This document shows positions 39,995 to 47,309 of a DNA stretch of 64,000 nt, one piece after another. How positions within the stretch are numbered: position 1 is the first letter of the stretch; each line of letters opens with the position of its first letter. Below the pieces are notes generated by a model. It was not told the DNA's origin, ran no database searches, and worked only from the letters and a program-made list of their open reading frames with translations. The stretch is from JANMDU01 sp031418715. GTDB lineage: Bacteria > Pseudomonadota > Gammaproteobacteria > Burkholderiales > Burkholderiaceae_C. A program made the translations under genes and the position numbers. The stretch spans positions 1 through 64,000 of the forward strand of contig JANOJL010000059.1 in the NCBI GenBank assembly GCA_031418715.1. Direction: 5' to 3'.

Positions 39995-41151
39995 TCCAAG
40001 CCCATTGCCGCGCGAATGAAGGGTGCAGCGGGCAAAGCACGCATCACCGCCAAGCGATCTTGCCAGCTTGATTGCCCATGCAAAAACCGCGTGAGTGGTG
40101 CAGAAGGCACGCGCTCAAACAAATCAAGAAAAAAACGTGGCGCAGTTTTCCAATCCCGCTCCAAAACGCGAAACAGCACGGTATCCATCCAGCGATCTAC
40201 TGCACTGATCTTGCAAGCAGGCGCTTGCCAGCCTTGCAGATGCCCAAGCTGGCCGATCTGGCGCTTCAAGGAGGCGGCAAGAACTCTGCTGTGCTGCAAA
40301 GTCGCACAAAATGCATAGCCAGTCGATGCGCGCAGGGTGCCGCCCGCTCTACCGATGCGAACTATGTGTCTCGAATCAACTTGAGCGCGAGGCCAAAGCG
40401 GCAAAGCGCCATGCTCGCGGAAGCTGATGTCGTAGTCATTGCAGTGCCAACGCTTTTCCAAGGCTGTGCGCAGCTCCTTCTCATAGTTGCTTGATGTGTG
40501 CGAACGAGAAATCCACGTGCTTTCCACCAAGGCTTGCGTTGCGCTATAAGGCAGACAGTAGATGAAATGCAACCCATGCGCGCTCGACTCAAATGCCATC
40601 AGATCCACGCAGCCTGCATCAAAGCAAGCTGTTTGCGAGGTCACTTCCCAGCCACTGAAATGCTGCACCCATTCACTCGGTGCAGCTGCGGCAGGCGGGC
40701 GAGAATCCAAAAGGAGTTGGGTCAAGTACATCTGGCCTGTTTTGGTGTGCAACTCTAGACCATCATCGCGCTCTTTAACCTCAACGATATTCGAGCCTCT
40801 TGCCCATATGATGTTTGGTGAGTTTGCTATTATTTTGAGAGCATTTTCGTAAAACACATCAGCGCGAACGCTGGCATACGCGTACTCGCCAGAAGTCTCA
40901 ACGCTGCGCCCTTCATAGCTCAAACGCCATTGCTGCCATTGCGTTTGCTCCAAGCTTTGCCAACGCTGAGGTAGCGCACCGGGAACGGCCCAAAAGCTCC
41001 ATGTGCGGTCGCGCACATGCGCTAAGCGTGGCTCCACAAGAAGAATGCGCAGGTGCGAAAATTCAGGTGCAGCCAGCTCAACCGCCATTGACAAACCCGC
41101 CAAGCCAGCGCCTGCAATCACCACATCCCAGCTTTGTAAGGCGCTCATCAT
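39991..41151 (-). CDS. crtY: Lycopene beta-cyclase CrtY
   Basis: A 386-residue flavoprotein that closes both ends of lycopene to make beta-carotene. The nucleotide motif is VVIAGAGLAGLSMAVELA, followed by RDRTWSFWAVPG, typical of CrtY. It starts 12 nt after crtB and overlaps blh by 4 nt. A second ATG three bases downstream is also possible. Confidence 0.92.
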   Translation of the reverse strand: MMSALQSWDVVIAGAGLAGLSMAVELAAPEFSHLRILLVEPRLAHVRDRTWSFWAVPGALPQRWQSLEQTQWQQWRLSYEGRSVETSGEYAYASVRADVFYENALKIIANSPNIIWARGSNIVEVKERDDGLELHTKTGQMYLTQLLLDSRPPAAAAPSEWVQHFSGWEVTSQTACFDAGCVDLMAFESSAHGLHFIYCLPYSATQALVESTWISRSHTSSNYEKELRTALEKRWHCNDYDISFREHGALPLWPRAQVDSRHIVRIGRAGGTLRASTGYAFCATLQHSRVLAASLKRQIGQLGHLQGWQAPACKISAVDRWMDTVLFRVLERDWKTAPRFFLDLFERVPSAPLTRFLHGQSSWQDRLAVMRALPAAPFIRAAMGLD

Positions 41152-41163
41152 GACATCATGCCG

Positions 41164-42090
41164 CTAAGCCATGGCGCTAGGAAAACCGGGAATACGCTGC
41201 AAGACGCTGTGATGCGCTTGCAGGGCATCTGCGCTTGGCTCATTTTTGCCCCCAGACAAACCCAGCATCACCTGCGCAATACAACGCATTTTCTCCCAGC
41301 GCCCCAAGTGCATACGCTGCTGCCAATACACAGATTCTGGCGTTCGTAAAATTTTCCGCCCGATCCCTCGATACAAAACACAAGCGATTTGTATCGCGCG
41401 GCGATTGGGCGTTGGAATAGCCGCAAAACCTTGTTCTGCTAAGGCATACAGAGCTTCAGCCTCGGCCAACAGGCGCACGATGGCTGCATAAGCCTGCTGG
41501 CGGCTCGCCGCATGACCTTCAAGCAAGTTGGCAAGCTGCCAGTCTGCAGCAAGCCACTGCGCAGGTAGGTAGCAGCGCCCGCGCCGCGCATCTTCCAATA
41601 CATCGCGCGCGATATTGGTCAGCTGCATCGCCATGCCCAAAACCACCGCATGGCGCTCCGCACTGCGCTCTGCGCCGAGAATCGGCCGCATCATCTGGCC
41701 CACCGTACCTGCCACACCATATGCAAAGCTGAGCACCTCAGGCAAGCTCTGCAAATGCCGAGGCTGCGCATCTGCTTGCAAGCCGTCAAGAAACGAGCCA
41801 ATGACTTGGCTATCCACACCGAGCCCTCGGAGCATCTGCCCCGTCTCTGCGCTGCGGCCAGCCTGCGAGATGTGGTTCAAAATCTGTTGCCTGTGCTCCT
41901 CAAACAGCGCCATGCGCTCATCTTGTGAACCTAGGCTGGGCTCGTCCACCAGATCGTCCATCCAGCGCGCAAAGGCATACAGTTGCGTCGCGTACTTGCG
42001 CGCGCTGGCATCCAGAAACCGCACCGCCCAAGAGAAAGACCTCGCATGCGCATCCATGATGGCTTGCGGATCAGCGCCAAAATCTCTCAT
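41164..42090 (-). CDS. crtB: Phytoene synthase
   Basis: A 308-residue squalene/phytoene synthase-fold enzyme that joins two geranylgeranyl diphosphates. The first Asp-rich region is YAFARWMDDLVDE and the second is LTNIARDVLEDARRGRCYLP. Its ATG overlaps the crtI stop (ATGA). crtE, needed for the substrate, is not in the window. Confidence 0.95.
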   Translation of the reverse strand: MRDFGADPQAIMDAHARSFSWAVRFLDASARKYATQLYAFARWMDDLVDEPSLGSQDERMALFEEHRQQILNHISQAGRSAETGQMLRGLGVDSQVIGSFLDGLQADAQPRHLQSLPEVLSFAYGVAGTVGQMMRPILGAERSAERHAVVLGMAMQLTNIARDVLEDARRGRCYLPAQWLAADWQLANLLEGHAASRQQAYAAIVRLLAEAEALYALAEQGFAAIPTPNRRAIQIACVLYRGIGRKILRTPESVYWQQRMHLGRWEKMRCIAQVMLGLSGGKNEPSADALQAHHSVLQRIPGFPSAMA

Positions 42091-43601
42091 GCGATCTCCA
42101 TGCGCGAAGCCACCGAGCCAAACATCAGCCGCTCCACCACTTTTGCGGAAGTCACCACGCCCGGCACACCCGCGCCAGGGTGTGTGCCCGCGCCTGCAAA
42201 ATACAAATTTGAAAGCTGCGGCGAGCGATTCGGAAACCGAAATCCTGCGGACTGCATCAGCTCGGGCGTGATCGAAAATCCGCTGCCATGCGGCGCGAGC
42301 AATTCGTCTTTGAAATATTGCGGTGTGAGAAAAAAATCATCCACGATGCATTCTTGCAAACCGGGCAAGATACGCTCTTGTAACGCCTGCACGAGAGATT
42401 GCTTGAACTTCGCCTGCACGGCGGGCCAATCAATCTCTGCCGTGAGATTAGGCACCGGCACCAGGGCATAAAAACTGTCATGCCCAGCGGGTGCATAGCT
42501 CGCGTCGGTGGCGCCGGGACGATGCAAATAGATGCTTAAATCTTCAGGCAATTGCAGCGTATCAAAAATCTTTTGTAAAACTTCGCGGTAGGTTTGGCCA
42601 AACAAAATCGTGTGATGCGGCACATCTTTGAAATGCCGATTCGTACTGAAATACCAAACGAACAAACCCATGGAGTATTTTTTGCGGCTCACCTGCTTGG
42701 GCTGGCGCAGCGCCTGCGGCAGCAAATGCGTCATCACAAAGCCTGGATCGGCATTGCAGATCAACTCATCGGCCTCGAAACGCCTGCCATCATGCAGCAA
42801 TACAGCTTTGGCGCGGCCACCCTGCGCTTCAATGCTTTGGACTTGCGCTTGCCACTCAAACACCACGCCATGGCGCTGCCCCAGCGCCACCAAAGCCTGT
42901 ACTAAAACCGCCATGCCGCCGCGCGGAAACCAGATGCCCCATTTGCGCTCCAGATAATGGATCAAGCTGTAAATACTGGTGGTGTCAAACGGATTACCAC
43001 CCACAAGCAGCGGCTGAATACTGAAAGCGCGGCGCACGCGCTCATCTGAAAAATAGCGTGCCGTGAGCTGATACACCGAGCGATCAGCGCGCAATCGCAT
43101 CATCGCAGGCAATGCTTTGAGCATGGAAGCCCAGCCCAAAAAGGGCTGCGAGCCCAGCTCTTCATAGCCTGTTTCAAAAAGCTTGCGCGAATGCTCTAAG
43201 AAAGCGGGGTAATTCAGCGCATCTTGCGCATTGAAGCGGGCAATCTCAGCTTGGATTTGCTCCGTCGTGCCGCCGTAGTCCATTTGCGTGCCATCGGCAA
43301 ACCGCATCTGATACCAAGGCTTCACGGGAAGTAACTCAACATGATCACTCAGTCGCTCGCCAAACAGCGCAAACAACTCTTCAAAAAGCACAGGTGCGGT
43401 GAGCACCGTAGGGCCTGCGTCGTAGCGAAATTGCAGATCAGCACTTGCGCCCTGCCCATGCCGAACCCATTCTCGCCCGCGCCCGCCTGGCCCTGGCAAC
43501 CGATCCACCACGGTGACTGCCATACCGCGCGCTGCCAAACGCAGCGCAGCGGCCAAGCCACCAAAGCCAGCGCCCACAACAATGGCACAGCGCTGGCTCA
43601 T
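42087..43601 (-). CDS. crtI: Phytoene desaturase
   Basis: A 504-residue FAD-dependent desaturase converting phytoene to lycopene. The N-terminal FAD motif is AIVVGAGFGGLAAALRLAARG and the C-terminal signature is LYFAGAGTHPGAGVPGVV. ATG at 43601 was chosen over TTG at 43613, since it gives the usual start close to the FAD motif. It begins 26 nt after the rhodopsin stop, in the same direction. Confidence 0.95.
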   Translation of the reverse strand: MSQRCAIVVGAGFGGLAAALRLAARGMAVTVVDRLPGPGGRGREWVRHGQGASADLQFRYDAGPTVLTAPVLFEELFALFGERLSDHVELLPVKPWYQMRFADGTQMDYGGTTEQIQAEIARFNAQDALNYPAFLEHSRKLFETGYEELGSQPFLGWASMLKALPAMMRLRADRSVYQLTARYFSDERVRRAFSIQPLLVGGNPFDTTSIYSLIHYLERKWGIWFPRGGMAVLVQALVALGQRHGVVFEWQAQVQSIEAQGGRAKAVLLHDGRRFEADELICNADPGFVMTHLLPQALRQPKQVSRKKYSMGLFVWYFSTNRHFKDVPHHTILFGQTYREVLQKIFDTLQLPEDLSIYLHRPGATDASYAPAGHDSFYALVPVPNLTAEIDWPAVQAKFKQSLVQALQERILPGLQECIVDDFFLTPQYFKDELLAPHGSGFSITPELMQSAGFRFPNRSPQLSNLYFAGAGTHPGAGVPGVVTSAKVVERLMFGSVASRMEIA

Positions 43602-43627
43602 GGCGATCTTCAATGCTTCATACAGGC

Positions 43628-44374
43628 TTAGAGCGCTTGCATCGCTTCGCGAATCTTCTGCTCGCGCACCATCTGGCGAATGGCATAAATTGCGACCATA
43701 CCGAAGCCTACTTTGTTGAACAGATCAGCGATGTTGTAAATCAACTCACGGCCGATGCGCACATCGGGAGAGTTAGAAATCAGGGTGATCAAGAAACCCA
43801 GGGGATAAATTGCCCAGCCGAATACGATGAACAGCTTCAAGCGGGACAAGCCTTGCTTGACCGGTCCCAGCTTATTCGCAGATGCATTCGTCACCGCAGT
43901 ATATAAAATGAAGATGATAAACAACCAAGCCAAGCAGCCCACACCAAACATCGCCCAGCCAATCACAGTAGGGCCTTTAGCAGCGTTGATGGATGTCTCA
44001 CCAGCCCAGCCGAAGAGAATCATCAAAATGTCTGCAACAATAACCAAAATCGCGACAGCAACCGCATCTTCCCCGCCGAGCATTTCAGGGAATTTATTCA
44101 CGATCAGCGGTGTTGTCACCAACCAATCAATGTAGCGCAGGACCGTCGGGTAATCGCCCTTGGCTAGCGCGTCAGTGCCGATGCCATATTTGACATTGAT
44201 AAAGGCATAAATGATCGCGGCCATGAAGCAATAGACAGCCGATGTCACGGCGTTGGTTTGGTGGTCGACTGGCAAAGTCGATTTGATCATGGCGAAATAC
44301 ATACCGCCACCAAACATACCGAGGAAAGCCACCATGAATGAAAACTGGGTGGCCATGATGAGATCGAATTGCAT
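43628..44374 (-). CDS. Microbial rhodopsin, proton-pump type with Asp-Thr-Lys motif
   Basis: A 248-residue seven-helix retinal protein. Helix C has RYIDWLVTTPLIVNKF with Asp83 (proton acceptor), Thr87 and Lys94 at the position of the proton donor (Glu108 of proteorhodopsin). Ile91 is at the spectral-tuning position 105. Lys221 in NIADLFNK binds retinal, and Asp217 is the second counter-ion. No His occurs in helix B. Phe143 fills the position where antenna-carotenoid binders have Gly. The start has a strong site (AGGAGA). An outward proton pump resembling Exiguobacterium rhodopsin, which also has Lys, is inferred. Confidence 0.93.
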   Translation of the reverse strand: MQFDLIMATQFSFMVAFLGMFGGGMYFAMIKSTLPVDHQTNAVTSAVYCFMAAIIYAFINVKYGIGTDALAKGDYPTVLRYIDWLVTTPLIVNKFPEMLGGEDAVAVAILVIVADILMILFGWAGETSINAAKGPTVIGWAMFGVGCLAWLFIIFILYTAVTNASANKLGPVKQGLSRLKLFIVFGWAIYPLGFLITLISNSPDVRIGRELIYNIADLFNKVGFGMVAIYAIRQMVREQKIREAMQAL

Positions 44375-44408
44375 GGTTTTCTCCTGATTGAAAAGTTGAC
44401 TGTTTAAT

Positions 44409-45002
44409 TTAGATAAGAGACTGGTAGCGCATTGCAAATTTCTCAGCTGCAGCCAGATTCGCGTAAATCGTGATGATCTTTTTGATGCCCATCATGGCCG
44501 CAAACAAATCGTCTTTGGTGCGGCAGCCTTGAATTTTTTGAATCACAGGTCCTGCATCAGAGCCCAAAATATGGCTCACATCTTTGACCATGTTTCCTTT
44601 GATGACATCTAGCTCCGGCGAATAACCCGCATTGGCAGGCTGCTGCATTGGCGCGGGAGCATAGGTGGGTGCATAGGCGGGCGCAGGAGCAGGTGCATAC
44701 ATTGGCGCTGGCGTTTGGGGTGGCTGCTGAGGCATTTGGACTGGAGCGCCATTGCCAACACGCATCGTATTCATCTGCACCACATTGGCATCACTGCCCG
44801 CAACTTCTACAAAACCTTGTTGTTGCAAACCGCCCAGCACCACATCAAGCGAGGGCAATTGCGGATGACGTGCAGCCAACACCTCAATGCTACTCTCGCC
44901 ATCGACTGCAGCCAGATAGCTCATCAACCTCATCGGTAAACCGCTGGTTTTGAAGGCCAACTCGTCAATGCCTTTAAGTGATTTTCTGTAGATCATGCCC
45001 AT
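44409..45002 (-). CDS. Unknown protein C upstream of rhodopsin, winged-helix-like plus C-terminal helical domain
   Basis: A 197-residue protein. Residues about 17-68 (SGLPMRLMSYLAAVDGESS, then LDVVLGGLQQQGFVEV) look like a small winged-helix domain. A Pro/Ala/Tyr/Met-rich linker (about 88-122) joins it to a helical C-terminal domain (ELDVIKGNMVKDVSHILGSD to EKFAMRYQSL). Both domains resemble those of protein A at 45382. A good site (AAGGAA) precedes the ATG; rhodopsin follows after 34 nt. It is not recognised as a named family; regulation or assembly of the photosystem is only a guess. Confidence 0.75.
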   Translation of the reverse strand: MGMIYRKSLKGIDELAFKTSGLPMRLMSYLAAVDGESSIEVLAARHPQLPSLDVVLGGLQQQGFVEVAGSDANVVQMNTMRVGNGAPVQMPQQPPQTPAPMYAPAPAPAYAPTYAPAPMQQPANAGYSPELDVIKGNMVKDVSHILGSDAGPVIQKIQGCRTKDDLFAAMMGIKKIITIYANLAAAEKFAMRYQSLI

Positions 45003-45037
45003 GATGGAATTCCTTTTCGCCTTATCTGTGTATGTTG

Positions 45038-45385
45038 CTACAACGCCACGAAACCTGAAACATCGAGATCAGCAGAAATACTTTGCCACTGCGATACCTG
45101 CGAATCTGAACTAACTTGTCTGTCAAAGCGACGCACCGCCTCAGGTGTGACGCGTCCTGAGCGCCGCAGCAAGCCCATTCTCTCTAGTTTCTGCATTTTT
45201 TCCGTGACAGGCTCAAAGCTGCTCAAGAAAGGCAAATATTGCGCCACGGGGCAAACGCCGTCAATCAGCGTCAATACTGTGCGCTCCTGAAGACTAAGCT
45301 GGCTTTGGCTGTTACGAAGTTCTGCATAGCCTTGAACTGTGATCGCAAAGACGACCTGCTGAAACTCAAGATCAGCTTGATTCAT
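45038..45385 (-). CDS. Unknown protein B upstream of rhodopsin, single winged-helix-like domain
   Basis: A 115-residue protein. Residues about 27-75 (QLSLQERTVLTLIDGVCPVA, then VTEKMQKLERMGLLRRSG) align in pattern with the N-terminal domains of the two neighbouring proteins. It lacks their linker and C-terminal domain. The ATG at 45385 overlaps the stop of gene A (ATGA); an ATG six bases upstream is also possible. Translational coupling points to a functional complex. Confidence 0.7.
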   Translation of the reverse strand: MNQADLEFQQVVFAITVQGYAELRNSQSQLSLQERTVLTLIDGVCPVAQYLPFLSSFEPVTEKMQKLERMGLLRRSGRVTPEAVRRFDRQVSSDSQVSQWQSISADLDVSGFVAL

Positions 45386-45972
45386 AGCCATTTGCCCAAC
45401 ATCTGACGCACATGCATCAAGTGAATGCGCGCTGGCTCGCCCACATCGCGCACCATCAGCTCATAACCACCTAACAGCACCGCCATCTGTTCCATAGTGC
45501 TGATCTGCTCCAACTCAGACAGAACACTGAAAGCCTGAGCTGGCACGTAAGCAAGCACGAAACTAGACATGTCTTGAACGAGCAGTTGCAAATCTTGTTG
45601 CTGCTGTTGCTGACTCAAACCAGCTTCAACTGGTATTTGAGACCGTGTATGTGCACTCTGCGTGGGCGCAAACGCATCAGCAGGCGTTGTTTGCACAGAA
45701 ATTCTAGGTCTCGCTGGCATTGCTACTGCCGACATCTCTGGCGCAGCGGACTCATAAGCTGTCACCCGCAATTCAATCAGGCCTGCGTTCTTGAGCGAGG
45801 TTAACAACCCTTGCACATCGCCAAAGGCTTTGAGGCTATTGGCGAACACCTCGTTGCTCGTCTTGCCGTCGATCACCTTGAGCAAAGATCGCAGCTTGCG
45901 CGGCATGGCAGACGTAGCATCATAAGCAGCAGCTTGGCCTTCGGCGGTTCTCGCAAAGTTAAAAGCTGTCAT
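45382..45972 (-). CDS. Unknown protein A upstream of rhodopsin, winged-helix-like plus C-terminal helical domain
   Basis: A 196-residue protein and first gene of the apparent photosystem operon. The N-terminal domain has MPRKLRSLLKVIDGKTSNEV and LLTSLKNAGLIELRV, parallel to LAAVDGESSIEV and LQQQGFVEV of protein C. A linker containing a Gln run (QQQQQQ near 125) follows, then a helical domain (LQLLVQDMSSFVLAYVPAQA to LMHVRQMLGKWL). The function is unknown. An AT-rich region with a TTGACA box lies upstream. Confidence 0.75.
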   Translation of the reverse strand: MTAFNFARTAEGQAAAYDATSAMPRKLRSLLKVIDGKTSNEVFANSLKAFGDVQGLLTSLKNAGLIELRVTAYESAAPEMSAVAMPARPRISVQTTPADAFAPTQSAHTRSQIPVEAGLSQQQQQQDLQLLVQDMSSFVLAYVPAQAFSVLSELEQISTMEQMAVLLGGYELMVRDVGEPARIHLMHVRQMLGKWL

Positions 45973-46301
45973 GGTGCGCGGTTTTGCTTGTTATGGTTAC
46001 ATTGTGCACAAAGATGTCAAGACGCATATTTTTTACACAACTACATGATTCTAATTGTAAGGATTTAATTATCGCTGACAAGTACAAGCACTATATTCAA
46101 AGCTTAACGATTAGTACTATCGGACTAAAAAGTCTCATTTGTGTCGTAAATTCGCACTGGCAACCACTCGAATCCACAGCAGATCTCTGAAAAATAACGC
46201 GTATATTTCAGCATTGAACTGCATCGAGAATTCAATTCAATCTTGACCAGTATCATTCTTGTAACAATATCTAAAAACGTACCAGCTCTGCAAAAACGCC
46301 C
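45973..46301. promoter_or_regulatory. AT-rich promoter region of the rhodopsin operon
   Basis: 329 bp without a gene and visibly richer in A and T than the neighbours. On the minus strand TTGACA (46020-46015) stands about 45 bp before gene A, with a weak -10. In the spacer lies the perfect palindrome TTGTGCACAA (46002-46011), and further upstream TACATGATTCTAATTGTA, an inverted repeat of TACA/TGTA. These are candidate binding sites for a light or redox regulator. No known consensus is claimed. Confidence 0.5.
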
Positions 46302-47285
46302 TCAGCCCCAGTAAAGCAGCGCGTCACGCCCTTCGGTGATCAGGTCCACTTTTCTGCCGAATGGCAAGCAAACTTTGGTCGCCACATGACCAAAAGGCAG
46401 CCCAGTCAGCACAGGGATTTTGAGCTGGCTGCGCAGGCGCTCCATCACGGTTTGCAGCTTGAAGCCTTTGTCATACGGCGTGAGCTTGTAATTAGAAAAT
46501 TGGCCGAAGACAATCGCTTTTTGTTGCGCCAAGATGCCGCTCTGCAGCCATTGCAGCAACATGCGCTCTACCCGGTAAGGATGCTCGGCCACATCTTCAA
46601 ACCAGAGGATGCCTTTGTTGATAGACGGCAAATAGGGCGTGCCGAGGAGGCTGGTGAGCATGGCAAGATTACCACCCCAGAGCAGGCCTTTGACAGGGCT
46701 ATTTTTAGAGCCAAATGAGCCGTTCCCCGTTATAAAATCTGCGCTAGGTGCTATTAATTTAGGAGTTATCATGATATCTGCAGCAGGCAGAGTCCAGCCC
46801 GCTCCCTCACACACGCCTTGCAAGAGATCGTCAAAGCAGGCCTCCATGATGTCATCAGGCGCGTTATCGTGACCCTCGGCCGAATCACCACAGCCAAAAT
46901 CCGCGCAAAGCGCAGGGCCCGCCCATGTGACCGCACCCGTTTTCGCATACAAAGCCGCCTGAAATGCCGTGAAATCGCTCATACCCACCCAAAGCATGCC
47001 CCGCTCAACCGACTTAGCCACCGCTTTGTAGTTAATCTGCGGCAAGCTGCGAGACAGCCCGTAGCCCCCGCGCGAGATCAACGCCACATCAGCACCGCTG
47101 GCTGCAGCGCGCTCGATGGCTAGTAGCCTTTCAGCATCATCGCCCGCGAAACGCTGCACAGATTTGAGCGCAGCAGAATCCACCTCGACCTGGTGACCCA
47201 GCGTTTTGAGCCGAAGTAAGCCGCGCTTAAAAGCCGCTTTGTCGCGCACTGCGCCGCTGGGAGAATAGATGTAAATATGAGCCAT
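46302..47285 (-). CDS. ldcA: Muramoyltetrapeptide (L,D-) carboxypeptidase, LdcA family
   Basis: A 327-residue S66 peptidase that trims the terminal D-Ala of cell-wall tetrapeptides during recycling. The catalytic Ser lies in WVGMSDFTAFQ, Glu in ILWFEDVAEHPYR and His in GLPFGHVATKVCLP. It is about 20 residues longer than typical, and the extra piece before GLLWGGNLAML includes PKLIAPSADFITGNGS, encoded by a dispersed-repeat copy. It lies 24 nt downstream of dnaE. Confidence 0.92.
   Translation of the reverse strand: MAHIYIYSPSGAVRDKAAFKRGLLRLKTLGHQVEVDSAALKSVQRFAGDDAERLLAIERAAASGADVALISRGGYGLSRSLPQINYKAVAKSVERGMLWVGMSDFTAFQAALYAKTGAVTWAGPALCADFGCGDSAEGHDNAPDDIMEACFDDLLQGVCEGAGWTLPAADIMITPKLIAPSADFITGNGSFGSKNSPVKGLLWGGNLAMLTSLLGTPYLPSINKGILWFEDVAEHPYRVERMLLQWLQSGILAQQKAIVFGQFSNYKLTPYDKGFKLQTVMERLRSQLKIPVLTGLPFGHVATKVCLPFGRKVDLITEGRDALLYWG
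46715..46768 (-). repeat. Dispersed repeat, copy R14, inside ldcA
   Basis: AATTAATAGCACCTAGCGCA followed by GATTTTATAACGGGGAACGG on the minus strand, in sense with ldcA. It probably lengthens a surface loop of the protein. Confidence 0.78.
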
Positions 47286-47309
47286 GTTCAGATGATAAGG
47301 GGCTGCGAA

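Noticed and set aside
40820..40860. Possible repeat copy in crtY (TTTGCTATTATTTTGAGAGC)
   Set aside because: Only the first ten or so bases resemble the family and the TATAACGG core is missing.
45984..46190. 68-codon frame in the photosystem promoter region
   Set aside because: There is no ribosome site and no recognisable sequence, and it overlaps the likely promoter elements.
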